Shown one piece after another: positions 43,001-50,833 of a stretch of 64,000 bases of DNA; position 1 is the stretch's first letter; each line of letters opens with the position of its first letter. The notes beneath the pieces are model-generated. The model saw only the letters and a program-made list of their open reading frames with translations, was not told the origin of the DNA and made no database searches. The DNA is from Lewinella sp. LCG006 (GTDB lineage: Bacteria; Bacteroidota; Bacteroidia; Chitinophagales; Saprospiraceae). The stretch is taken from positions 1,355,501 to 1,419,500 of the forward strand of contig NZ_CP160680.1 in NCBI RefSeq assembly GCF_040784935.1. Reading direction: 5' to 3'. The position numbers were made by a program, and so were the translations under genes.

Positions 43001-44239
43001 AAATAAAGTGAAGAAGATCGTCGTGATAAAAATGGCCAGCTGTTCTGCTCCAATTTTATAGGTATGGATAAACTCTCTGGGGTGAGCCAGGTTGATGCCT
43101 ACGGTGATCAGCATAGCCGCTAGCGCAGCATTTGGAATTTGTTCCAACAAGCGATACGCCAGCAAGGCAAATAACAGCAAAAAAGTGCCATGGAAAAAAT
43201 TCGCCCACCTCGTTTTTGCTCCTTGTTTAACGTTGGCCGAACTACGAGCCACCTCTGAGATCATCGGCATTCCACCAACAAAAGCAGCTAGTGTATTGGC
43301 AATCCCTACCGCAATCATGTCCTTATTGGGGTCTGATTTCCGCTTGTAAGGATCGAGCAAATCCACTGCTTTTACGGTAAGTAAACTTTCCAAGCTACCT
43401 ACCAAGGTGATCATCACGACGTATTTCAGGAAGATGCCCAATTTGGCAACACCTGAAAAATCTACATTGTATCCTACCTGATCGGTCAGTACGCCTACTT
43501 TCACCAAGGTATAAGCAGGCGCAGTGCTACCCAGTTGGAGATACATCCCTGCTGGGATAGCAAACAATAACACCAGCAAAGGTGCGGGTACTTGCTTGAG
43601 TACAGGGTGCTTCACCATTTTCCAGCCCAGCATGATGGCCAAACTTATGCCGCCAATGATGCTCACTGTCGGATCGAGGTTAGCAAAAAACTCGGGAATA
43701 GCAGCAAACAAAGCCAAGGGCCCCTTGCCCTTCATTAAGGCAGGATCTACGTTGAGTAATACTGGTATTTGTTTGGCAATAATGATCAGCCCAATAGCCG
43801 CCAGCATCCCGTGAATGGCGGAAAGCGGGAAGAAATCAACAAACTTCCCAAGCTTTAATACGCCAAATAAAATCTGCAATAAGCCCGCAACCACCATCAC
43901 CCCAAGGGCGAGGTGCCAACCTTCTACACCACCACCTAATTCGGTAACGGCACCAGCTACAATCACAATCAATCCCGCTGCCGGGCCTTTGATTGTCAGC
44001 TTCGAACCCGTAAAAAACGTAGCGACCAAGCCACCAATGATGGCCGTCACCAAGCCCATTACTGGTGGGAATTCTGAAGCTTTAGCAATGCCCAAGCTCA
44101 GCGGTAGGGCCAATAAGAACACCACAAAACCAGCAGTATGATCTGCCACAAAATTCTGCTTAAGCCCTTCCCATCCATCTTTGGGAAGAGAAGGTGCTTT
44201 TTCTTCGATTTGCATATCCAATTTAAATTTATATAGCAT
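40037..44239 (-). CDS. dabA: SulP transporter-DabA fusion, inorganic carbon uptake
   Basis: A 1400-residue protein (or from M9, ATG at 44215). Residues about 25-430 are a SulP transporter (TAGFVVFLLALPLSLGIAKA, GSLESLLTVKAVDLL) and 445-525 a STAS domain. A linker rich in Ala/Pro/Arg (535-558) leads into DabA/DUF2309 (560-1400). Zinc ligands proposed for DabA are present: C885 and D887 (MFCIDDRED), H1056 (VIAHGSSS) and C1071 (GAHDCGACSG). Their spacings (2, 169, 15) are close to those I recall for characterised DabA (2, 171, 15). DabA is thought to hydrate CO2 vectorially, powered by DabB. The fusion joins a possible bicarbonate carrier to a CO2-trapping enzyme. Confidence 0.93.
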   Translation of the reverse strand: MLYKFKLDMQIEEKAPSLPKDGWEGLKQNFVADHTAGFVVFLLALPLSLGIAKASEFPPVMGLVTAIIGGLVATFFTGSKLTIKGPAAGLIVIVAGAVTELGGGVEGWHLALGVMVVAGLLQILFGVLKLGKFVDFFPLSAIHGMLAAIGLIIIAKQIPVLLNVDPALMKGKGPLALFAAIPEFFANLDPTVSIIGGISLAIMLGWKMVKHPVLKQVPAPLLVLLFAIPAGMYLQLGSTAPAYTLVKVGVLTDQVGYNVDFSGVAKLGIFLKYVVMITLVGSLESLLTVKAVDLLDPYKRKSDPNKDMIAVGIANTLAAFVGGMPMISEVARSSANVKQGAKTRWANFFHGTFLLLFALLAYRLLEQIPNAALAAMLITVGINLAHPREFIHTYKIGAEQLAIFITTIFFTLFEDLLIGIAAGMLLKVVIHLFRGASLRSLFKSNAEIIIEEDNFVRLRLGETALFTNYLSLKKELGTIPVGKTVYIEIEGTKIIDHSVMENLHHFEEDYHATGGTVHFVGLEDLSPVSNHPLAARKRTGAAPRREPVPGVAAGTAAVPFNEKHLLHELKHYLPAQAALKDFVHHNSLHAFQEKEFFEGIFSAAKIFGIQVTFNIDEYRGLYKQGRIRPEMLDRIIITHKGKENLILYRQKMLEEGYKSTYAPRIGQLRAQWKEQYKIDLDNLVQPLLFRIICSYLDQGIALWHFPFEDQGLLNAIRTLEQNSFSSFFKSKRVKELLAKEQLELTELLDIVVGDSRYYEQYIYDQQFGHKGWSGIINAIEDNPQTLLYSKSVNLRDFILLELLLEIDALDQNLGSRWQPLCAEPVIAAEDYFREVVTGEAEEILQFWQEAFEWDYYDEVLSAVAQLTDTPATTQSGKKSFQAMFCIDDREDSIRRHLETVDPDCETIGAPGFYGAAIYFQPYGGKFYEKNCPVAITPKHLIKEIEVSKGHEQVAFHNKHSHTFFRGFMYALSLGLITGFRMLGDLFRPKMRADIADAFSHMDTNGKLLIENTDPNHRENGLQVGYTVEEMADVVQGLLRGIGLTEDFTDVVYVIAHGSSSANNPHHGAHDCGACSGRPGAINARVFSFMANHPKVRLVLESRGINIPDTTQFVGAMHDTASDEVGYYDTEILTPENAAQHQLFYARMEKALDLNAQERARRFASIDINQDIKQIRKAIKDRSVSYFEPRPELGHGTNALCYVGSRDRMKGLFLDRRAFLQTYNYQTDPTGEVLLQVMNPLPAVCGGINLEYYFSRMDIEKMGAGTKLPHNVMGLIGVANSSDGDLRPGLPLQMIENHDPVRLLMMVEHRPEIVLKVIKSSAAIYDWFDKGWLHLVAISPEDGQLYHFDNGEFVLYEPLAMVKQASDIQKVLVKTKKMTTNHILDATKENIPVHIYSTQNK

Positions 44240-44466
44240 CTAAATGCACGAGACGTACTTGCGGTCCTTGCCGAAAAGTAGTAGTTGTGCTAAGAAAAAC
44301 CGGCAGAGGAATATGCCAGTGCACTGCATTTTCAACCAGCCTGTAAGCACCTGAAAGTGAGCACAATCGAAAAGAAACAGGAAAACATTTCACTCAGTGA
44401 ATACAGGAAAGAAGTAATGCTGCAGTCACAGCATACTGATTGCCTAAACAGGGAAATACAAGGAAA

Positions 44467-44853
44467 TTAACAGTCCAATTTCAAGGCATGAAAAAGGAGA
44501 TAACGCTTTAGTGGTGGCGAGGATAGCAAGGCGCTATCGTAAAGCGATAAAATGGGGTTAGAGCAGATTCCTAAACCGGAAATGCAACGATTGCAATCCG
44601 TATGATCAGCAGATGAATTTTCTTCTGATTCTTTTTCTTCAACTTCTTCTGTCTGGAAAAAACAAAATTGACTCGATTTGTCCGAGTTATCTTTTAATAC
44701 CCTTCCGTCTTGCTGAACAGCTGAATAATAATTCCAAAAAGAAGCAACGGGCAAGCAAGTATTTGACCACAGCAGGCTCACCGCAAAGAGTAGGCTCAAG
44801 ACGACAGAAAGTCTTATCCCAGTAGCCAATTGTTGTTCTTTTACTTGCTTCAC
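44467..44853 (-). CDS. Small secreted or anchored hypothetical protein
   Basis: A 128-residue protein with an N-terminal hydrophobic segment (RLSVVLSLLFAVSLLW), then an acidic, Ser/Glu-rich stretch (TEEVEEKESEENSSADHTD) and a short Cys-containing block (CNRCISGLGIC). I recognise no family. It lies alone between the SulP-DabA gene and the sensor kinase, on the same strand as both. The gaps on either side (44240-44466 and 44854-44985) show no gene. Confidence 0.5.
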   Translation of the reverse strand: MKQVKEQQLATGIRLSVVLSLLFAVSLLWSNTCLPVASFWNYYSAVQQDGRVLKDNSDKSSQFCFFQTEEVEEKESEENSSADHTDCNRCISGLGICSNPILSLYDSALLSSPPLKRYLLFHALKLDC

Positions 44854-44985
44854 TACATTAGGTATTGCACCTTTTTTGTGTGGTCTTTGAATTACGGCGT
44901 AAATGTAGAATATTTTATATTCCCACCAAATAAAAAATTCACCAAGAGGGAGTTACTAACATCTCATTAACAAACGAATACTGAT

Positions 44986-47900
44986 TTATTCATTTGGTAT
45001 CGTGAAATAGAAGGTAGTTCCCTGCCCTGGCGTAGAATCAACGGTGATTTTACCGCCATTGCGCTCTACTATTTTCTTACAGATAGCCAGTCCGATCCCC
45101 GTGCCGGGTATTTCATCATTTCGGTGAAGGCGATTGAAAAGGCCAAAGATTTGCTCCTGAAATTCTTTTTCAATGCCCATCCCGTTGTCTTTTACGTAGA
45201 ACCGCCAAAAAGCACCAATAGCTTCACAACCAACGTGAATCCGAGGAGCTTCTTCCGCCCGATAATTGATACTATTAATGATCAGGTTTTGAAACAATTG
45301 GTACGCATTGACTTTACTAAAAGTTAGCGTTGGAAAATCAGTATCAATAATAATTTCAGCTTGTTGTTCTTTCAGCAAATGCTGGTTGGCGTCTTCTATT
45401 TCTTTAATGACCGTAAGGAAATTCAGCGTGACCTTCTCCGTGTCATGTTGATCTACTTTGGTCACTCTGAGCAAGTCCTCAATCGTTCGCTCCATGCTTT
45501 TTACGCCATTGACCGCCAGCTGTATATACTCTTTTTCGTCCTCCGTAAGGCGATCGCTAGCCCGCCGATTAAGTAACTGTACAAAACTGGCTACGTTGCG
45601 TAATGGTGATTTCAAATCATGTGACGCAGCGCGTGCGAACTGTTCCAGTTCTTCATTGGAGCGAGCCAATTCAGCTACCTGCTGATCAAGGTCTATCGTT
45701 TTTTCCTTTACCAAAAGTGCCAGTACATTTCGCTGCCGAAAAGTGAGGTAGCTATAACCAATGGCACCAAGTAAACCAACGACCAGTACCCCAGACAATA
45801 ACCAGAAATCGAAGCGCTGGGTAAAATGAGGCTTTACAAAAAATGATACACTCCCTATTTCTTTACTCAATTGCCCTTTGTAATCAATTGCCTGCACTTT
45901 AAAAGTGTAAGCACCAGGAGACAAGTTGTGATAATTTACTTCCCGATTGACTGTACTTAGCCAATCCTGATCGTAACCTTCCAATTGATAACGATAACGG
46001 ATTTTTCCCTGGCTGCGGTAAGAGATACCTAGAAATGAAAACCGCGGATTGTTTAAATAATTGGGTAGTTTAATTTCATCTTCCAATACCACATTCATTC
46101 CACCCACTTTCAAGGACTGGATTAATATCCGTGGATATACTTCTTTTTCCTCTTCTCGCACCAACGGTAATCTAAGCAATCCTCTTTCGGTGGCCAATAT
46201 CAACTCATTGTGCCAAACGACCAGGTCTGCAATGTCTTCGGTGAGTAAGCCATCATTGCGATTGTAAACATTGATCGTTACTTGTCTACGAGAGATATCA
46301 ATCCCACTCGCTAAAGCTACTCCCCTATTCGTTGCCACCCAGAGGCTATCCCCGGTCAAATACAGGCTATTCACAATCGTGCTGGGCAGCTGCAATAATT
46401 CATCTACTACCCAGTAATCTCCATTCTTAAGAAAGATGAGCCCTTCGCCTTGAGTAGCAAGCACAAGGGTACCATCAGATAGCTCTTCTATATCATTAAC
46501 TTGTACCTTGAAGATCTGGCTGCGGTCCTGCCAAAAAGTGGTTATGCCATCACGATACGAGATTAATCCACGGGCAGTATTATCGGACCATATCATACCA
46601 TCTTTACTAACAAACGACGCGTAACCACGCCCTTCGGCAATAACTTTGGCTTTTTCACTAAAATTTTTATAATTGACATTTACATTTCCTCGCCACTTGT
46701 CCAACATGGCACTTGAAACCTGTAGACAGGTTCCTTGCGTATTTATCAATAATCCATTGTCTTTATCAATAAAAAGAGATTTGATCGCCAGCTTTGCCAA
46801 ATGTTTTAAAGTATCACCCTCCAACAAGTATAAACCTGTATCCTTGCCGATCAAGAGTTCTCCGGTACTCAAACTCACCATCGACATGATCCGGTCGAAG
46901 ATGTTGTTTTCGGGAGCACTGGATTCTACCAACATACTCGCGCTGTGATCCTTAGGGTCGTAGGAGTAGATTCGCCCGTTGTAAGTCCCCACATACAACC
47001 GATCATTGACCCCTAGAAGTTTATTAACCCGTTGATGCTCCTCAGGCAATACTGTCGAATAAGATGGAATCGTTTGCCGTGGATAGAAATACACACCATT
47101 TCCCAGGGTTGTCATCCACAAGCTGCCCTCTCTATCTAATAAATAGGAATTACAATAGTCAGAAGGATGTAATTGATGTTTTAATTCCCAGGAGTTACTT
47201 TTTTGCTCATAGATTCTTAGGCCATAATTTGAATGCAAAACAAAAAGCTGGTTACCTTCCATTTGCATCTTAACTCCCTTTGTTACCTCCTTATCTATAA
47301 GTTGTACTTCATTACTTTTAGGACTCCAAATTTGAAGGCCATCATTTGTAATAAAAAAATACGCCCCTCCATGATAGGCATATACGACTTCTAGTACATT
47401 GCGAAAAGCGGGAGGCAGTAGTATCGAATCTACTACTGATTCATTATAAGTGTGATAAATATAATCCCCCGAGTAAATTAGAACGGTATCCTTTATGCCT
47501 TTGGTGATCGCCTGGCGAGTATAGGTTCTGGGTTTGGCTATCGCTTTAGGCAATTGCTGTAATTGATAATCAGCATTGAGATAAAAAATATCCCGCCCAA
47601 AATTCATCCACATCCCATTCTCTGAAGAATTGACTATTTCAAAGATCGTTTTTGGGACCCGCAATTCAGGCAAGTCGATAACTTTCTTGTGTGAGCCATC
47701 AATAATGTATAAGGGGCCAAATGAACTAATCCACAACTTCCCTTTTTGATCCTCAACAATGCGGATAACATCATTATTGGGTAGGCCATCTCTTGTTGTA
47801 GTCACTTCAAAATCATAACCATCGTACCTGGCCATGCCTACATCTGTGCCTATCCAGATGAAACCATTTCTGTCTTGCTGAATATGATAAACATCAAGGG

Positions 47901-48069
47901 TGGGAAGGCCGTCATCGACCGTAAAATGACGAGGGTAGATAGACCAGGCCTGAGCAGAAAGGGAAACAGTCGCCAATTGCAGAAAAGCCACAAAGAGCCA
48001 ACTACAGGTAAAGATTGAAAGGGGAGGTAGACTTTTGTAACCCTTGATGGACATATTACAAAAGTACAT
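44986..48069 (-). CDS. Two-component-propeller sensor histidine kinase
   Basis: A 1027-residue protein (or from the ATG at 48054). Signal peptide to about residue 40, then beta-propeller repeats (RNGFIWIGTDVGMARYDGYD is the first), a Y_Y_Y domain (YRYQLEGYDQDWLSTVNREV), one membrane helix (about 765-785), HisKA with the phospho-His in ASHDLKSPLRN, and an HATPase with NLIINSIN, DNGMGI and GTGIGLAI. Unlike many Bacteroidota propeller sensors it has no receiver or AraC domain, and no response-regulator gene is adjacent. The periplasmic signal is unknown. Confidence 0.9.
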   Translation of the reverse strand: MYFCNMSIKGYKSLPPLSIFTCSWLFVAFLQLATVSLSAQAWSIYPRHFTVDDGLPTLDVYHIQQDRNGFIWIGTDVGMARYDGYDFEVTTTRDGLPNNDVIRIVEDQKGKLWISSFGPLYIIDGSHKKVIDLPELRVPKTIFEIVNSSENGMWMNFGRDIFYLNADYQLQQLPKAIAKPRTYTRQAITKGIKDTVLIYSGDYIYHTYNESVVDSILLPPAFRNVLEVVYAYHGGAYFFITNDGLQIWSPKSNEVQLIDKEVTKGVKMQMEGNQLFVLHSNYGLRIYEQKSNSWELKHQLHPSDYCNSYLLDREGSLWMTTLGNGVYFYPRQTIPSYSTVLPEEHQRVNKLLGVNDRLYVGTYNGRIYSYDPKDHSASMLVESSAPENNIFDRIMSMVSLSTGELLIGKDTGLYLLEGDTLKHLAKLAIKSLFIDKDNGLLINTQGTCLQVSSAMLDKWRGNVNVNYKNFSEKAKVIAEGRGYASFVSKDGMIWSDNTARGLISYRDGITTFWQDRSQIFKVQVNDIEELSDGTLVLATQGEGLIFLKNGDYWVVDELLQLPSTIVNSLYLTGDSLWVATNRGVALASGIDISRRQVTINVYNRNDGLLTEDIADLVVWHNELILATERGLLRLPLVREEEKEVYPRILIQSLKVGGMNVVLEDEIKLPNYLNNPRFSFLGISYRSQGKIRYRYQLEGYDQDWLSTVNREVNYHNLSPGAYTFKVQAIDYKGQLSKEIGSVSFFVKPHFTQRFDFWLLSGVLVVGLLGAIGYSYLTFRQRNVLALLVKEKTIDLDQQVAELARSNEELEQFARAASHDLKSPLRNVASFVQLLNRRASDRLTEDEKEYIQLAVNGVKSMERTIEDLLRVTKVDQHDTEKVTLNFLTVIKEIEDANQHLLKEQQAEIIIDTDFPTLTFSKVNAYQLFQNLIINSINYRAEEAPRIHVGCEAIGAFWRFYVKDNGMGIEKEFQEQIFGLFNRLHRNDEIPGTGIGLAICKKIVERNGGKITVDSTPGQGTTFYFTIPNE

Positions 48070-48104
48070 TTATTTAGACTAAAACCTCCTCCTTCCTTGA
48101 TTAC

Positions 48105-48491
48105 TTATTTTGCCCGCAACCAAGCGCCATAACCGCCTTGCAGGTTATAGAGTTTTTCAAAACCCAAGCCCGCCATTTGACTACAGGCCATACCGCTACG
48201 ATTGCCACTGCGGCAGTAGACGAGGTAAGCTTTATCTTTAGGAAGCTTGTCTACTTCTTCCATAAAGTTGCCCGCCATTATATTGATGGTTTTGGCACCT
48301 TTGATTTTGCCCTCTGCAATTTCGGCAGGTTGGCGAACATCTAAAATAACAGTATTGGGCTCTTTGCTCAAACTGATGAATGTGGCAGCATCAATATTTT
48401 CATATTTGCCGCGGCTATTAAACTGTTGCATAAATTTAAGGGATAACATAACCACCAGTATGGCGATTATGGCGATAAGAAAATAACTCAT
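48105..48491 (-). CDS. Membrane-anchored rhodanese
   Basis: A 128-residue protein from the ATG at 48491 (MSYFLIAIIAILVVMLSLKF), which gives one N-terminal membrane helix. The rhodanese domain has VILDVRQPAEIAEGKI and the canonical active-site loop VYCRSGNRSGMAC with the catalytic Cys. Such proteins move sulfane sulfur. It lies 108 bp after the first CstB-like gene in the same direction and probably belongs to the sulfur cluster. Confidence 0.88.
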   Translation of the reverse strand: MSYFLIAIIAILVVMLSLKFMQQFNSRGKYENIDAATFISLSKEPNTVILDVRQPAEIAEGKIKGAKTINIMAGNFMEEVDKLPKDKAYLVYCRSGNRSGMACSQMAGLGFEKLYNLQGGYGAWLRAK

Positions 48492-48599
48492 AGTTCTTGT
48501 TGAAAATGTACGGCATTGCATTTTGTCGCAATGCCGTACTGGAAACCTATAAAATCACCCATTTCATATCCGTTACGAAGTAGTTGTACCGGGTATATT

Positions 48600-50051
48600 T
48601 TACAGTACGGCCGCAACCGCCTGATCAATCGTTTCTTGGGTCAGTGTACTCGGACAAGCATAGTTTGTCACAGGTACAGTGCTCGCCTCTATAGCACGCC
48701 AACCTTTCTGTATGTCTACCAGGTTCCGGAATCCCCGGGCTTGTAGAATGGAGGCAAAAATCATCGAACGGTAGCCTCCCAGACAGTGCAGATAGTAGGT
48801 CTTCTGACGACTTAGCCGGTCCATATTCTTGTTCAAATAATCCAGTGGAAAGTTGGTCGCTCCTTCCACGTGCTGGGCCAGGTATTCAGTAGGTTTGCGT
48901 ACGTCTAATATTTCTCCCTGCAGGTCATTGGTCAGCTGATTGGCCAACTCATCGGCAGTGATACTTTCAATCGCATCTACCTCCTTGCCAGCTTTGATCC
49001 AGGCCTCCATACCTCCAGCTAGGTAACCCAAGGTATTATCGTAACCTACCCGCGCCAAGCGAGTCACCACTTCTTCTTCCCGGCCTTCCGGGGTGATCAA
49101 GATGATCGGTTGTTTAATATCGGTAATCAAAGCACCTACCCAAGGGGCAAAGCTGCCATCGATGCCAATAAAGATCGAATTGGGTACGTGCGCTTTGGCA
49201 AAATCGTCCTGATGGCGAGTATCCAACATAAGGGCTTCCTCACTTTCCGCCAGGGCTTCAAATGCTTCGGGCGTAAGGGCTACGGCACCTTTCTTCAGTA
49301 CTTCGTCGAAGCTCTCGTAGCCCGCCTTATTCATCATCGCATTCTTAGCGAAATACTGCGGAGGAGGAAGCAGGCCAGAAGTAACTTCCTGGACAAACTC
49401 TTCTTTGGTCATATCCGCGCGCAAGGCGTAGTTGGTCGCTTTCTGGTCACCCAGGTAACCCCAGGTATCCGTACTCAGGTTCTTCCCACAGGCCGAGCCA
49501 GCACCGTGGCCAGGGTAGACGATCACTTTGTCATCCAGCGGCATAATTTTGGTGCGCAGGCTTTCGAAGAGCATCTCCGCCAAGTCTTCTTTGGTGATCG
49601 CCCCTTGCTTGATCGCCAAATCCGGGCGACCTACATCACCTAAAAAGAGGGTGTCTCCTGAAAAGATAGCGTAATCTTCGCCGGCTTCGTTGCGCAGCAG
49701 GTAAGTGGTGCTTTCCAGGGTATGCCCCGGAGTATGTAGCACCTTAAAAGTCAAAGCTCCTACTTTCAACTCCTCGCCATCTTGGGCACTGTAGATATCG
49801 TAAGCGGTTGTAGCCTGGGGACCGTAAACAATCTTGGCACCCGTTTTCTTCGCCAGATCCAGGTGACCAGATACGAAGTCGGCGTGAAAGTGCGTCTCAA
49901 AAATGTACTTCAACTTAACACCAGCTTCTGCCAGCTTGTCCAGGTAAGGTTGGGTTTCCCGTAAAGGGTCAATGATGACTGCTTCGCCTTCGCTCTCGAT
50001 ATAGTAAGCGCCTTGTGCCAAACAGCCGGTATATATTTGTTCTACTTGCAT
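48600..50051 (-). CDS. CstB-like persulfide dioxygenase-rhodanese, paralogue 1
   Basis: A 483-residue protein. Residues 1-250 are a metallo-beta-lactamase-fold persulfide dioxygenase; the likely Fe ligands are H54 (THFHADF), H110 (HTPGHT) and D133 (SGDTLF). Two rhodanese domains follow: the first (about 262-360) lacks a catalytic Cys; the second has C423, but in the loop HCLGGYRS instead of the usual CRxGxR. The dioxygenase-pseudorhodanese-rhodanese order is that of CstB, which oxidises persulfides to thiosulfate. A paralogue lies at 55659. An FNR-like palindrome lies about 79 bp upstream. Confidence 0.9.
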   Translation of the reverse strand: MQVEQIYTGCLAQGAYYIESEGEAVIIDPLRETQPYLDKLAEAGVKLKYIFETHFHADFVSGHLDLAKKTGAKIVYGPQATTAYDIYSAQDGEELKVGALTFKVLHTPGHTLESTTYLLRNEAGEDYAIFSGDTLFLGDVGRPDLAIKQGAITKEDLAEMLFESLRTKIMPLDDKVIVYPGHGAGSACGKNLSTDTWGYLGDQKATNYALRADMTKEEFVQEVTSGLLPPPQYFAKNAMMNKAGYESFDEVLKKGAVALTPEAFEALAESEEALMLDTRHQDDFAKAHVPNSIFIGIDGSFAPWVGALITDIKQPIILITPEGREEEVVTRLARVGYDNTLGYLAGGMEAWIKAGKEVDAIESITADELANQLTNDLQGEILDVRKPTEYLAQHVEGATNFPLDYLNKNMDRLSRQKTYYLHCLGGYRSMIFASILQARGFRNLVDIQKGWRAIEASTVPVTNYACPSTLTQETIDQAVAAVL

Positions 50052-50123
50052 GATTCGTAATGATTAAAACTTGCTAGTTACTGATTACGAATACAAAACA
50101 ACGGCCTTTTGGGGAGCTAGTCA

Positions 50124-50137
50124 GTGATGGGGATCAC
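50124..50137. promoter_or_regulatory. FNR/CRP-like site upstream of CstB-like gene 1
   Basis: GTGATGGGGATCAC: perfect 5-bp arms GTGAT/ATCAC around four bases, centred about 79 bp before the start codon at 50051. It resembles the TTGAT-N4-ATCAA and GTGA-N6-TCAC patterns bound by FNR/CRP-type regulators. A similar site lies upstream of the paralogue (57178). Confidence 0.5.
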
Positions 50138-50156
50138 AGGGGGTGTTTTTTTTAAA

Positions 50157-50257
50157 AACCACATCAGGCACCTTAGGGCATTTAAGTTTTTTTTTGTTTT
50201 TTACCACGTAGGTTTTTGAACCATTTAAGGGATTATGAGGGCATCTGAGGTGTTTTC
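50157..50257. repeat. AACCACATAAGG-type intergenic repeats, copies 2 and 3
   Basis: AACCACATCAGGCACCTTAG with GGCATTTAAG (50157-50187), then a more diverged AACCATTTAAGGGATTATGA with GGGCATCTGAGG (50219-50250). Copy 1 is at 17889. They fill most of the gap between two sulfur-metabolism genes. Confidence 0.4.
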
Positions 50258-50293
50258 ATAGGATTTGATTTCCAAAGGGCCAGTCACTTCCTC

Positions 50294-50680
50294 TCACTCT
50301 CCCCTCACCAAGGCCCCATCTCCACATTCATCAATCCAGGCCTGTAAGCCACCATCTAAATTATAGACCTTTTCAAAACCGCCATTTTTCATCAAAGTGC
50401 AGGCCCGTGTGCTACGGCGGCAGGTGTTGCAATACACCAGGTAGGGCTCCTCCTTTGGCAAATCCCGCAGGTGTTCCCAGAAAGAGACGCCTAAATAATC
50501 AATATTCACTGCCTGAGGTAGGCGCACCATCATGTACTCCTCCGGCTGCCGACAATCAATGACCATCATGCTGGGATGTGCCTCCAGCAATTCTATCGCC
50601 GCTTTTGCCTTCACATTCTGTAGGCGGGTTTTCAGCAAATCCCAGCGCTTTATTTTACACTCATCACTCATAGGCGTCAT
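50294..50680 (-). CDS. Rhodanese-like protein with two-cysteine loop
   Basis: A 128-residue protein (125 from the ATG at 50671). An N-terminal helix is followed by a rhodanese domain, MVIDCRQPEEYMMVRLPQAV, with active-site loop VYCNTCRRSTRAC. Two cysteines three residues apart in the loop are unusual and might allow disulfide or trisulfide chemistry. Cytoplasmic. It lies downstream of the molybdopterin oxidoreductase gene on the same strand, with an inverted repeat in the 153-bp gap. Confidence 0.85.
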   Translation of the reverse strand: MTPMSDECKIKRWDLLKTRLQNVKAKAAIELLEAHPSMMVIDCRQPEEYMMVRLPQAVNIDYLGVSFWEHLRDLPKEEPYLVYCNTCRRSTRACTLMKNGGFEKVYNLDGGLQAWIDECGDGALVRGE

Positions 50681-50684
50681 TAAA

Positions 50685-50831
50685 TTTTACCACATAGTCA
50701 CATAGAATGGCCAAATCTATGTGACTATGTGGTAAAAATCAAACTAATCCATTTCCTAACACATAGACATAGAGAATTTTTCAAACGCTCATCAAATCCA
50801 AAAAATAAATCTATGTGACTATGTGGTAAAA
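50685..50831. repeat. Inverted plus direct repeats of a 21-bp unit
   Basis: The unit CTATGTGACTATGTGGTAAA(A) occurs at 50717-50737 and 50811-50831, and as its exact complement at 50685-50705. The first two can form a hairpin with an 11-base loop. The third copy ends 2 bases before the stop of the molybdopterin gene. This fills the gap between that gene and the rhodanese gene. Confidence 0.6.
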
Positions 50832-50833
50832 CA

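Noticed and set aside
44986-48069. Hybrid two-component system (one-protein HTCS)
   Set aside because: The protein ends after the HATPase domain; no receiver or AraC domain follows.
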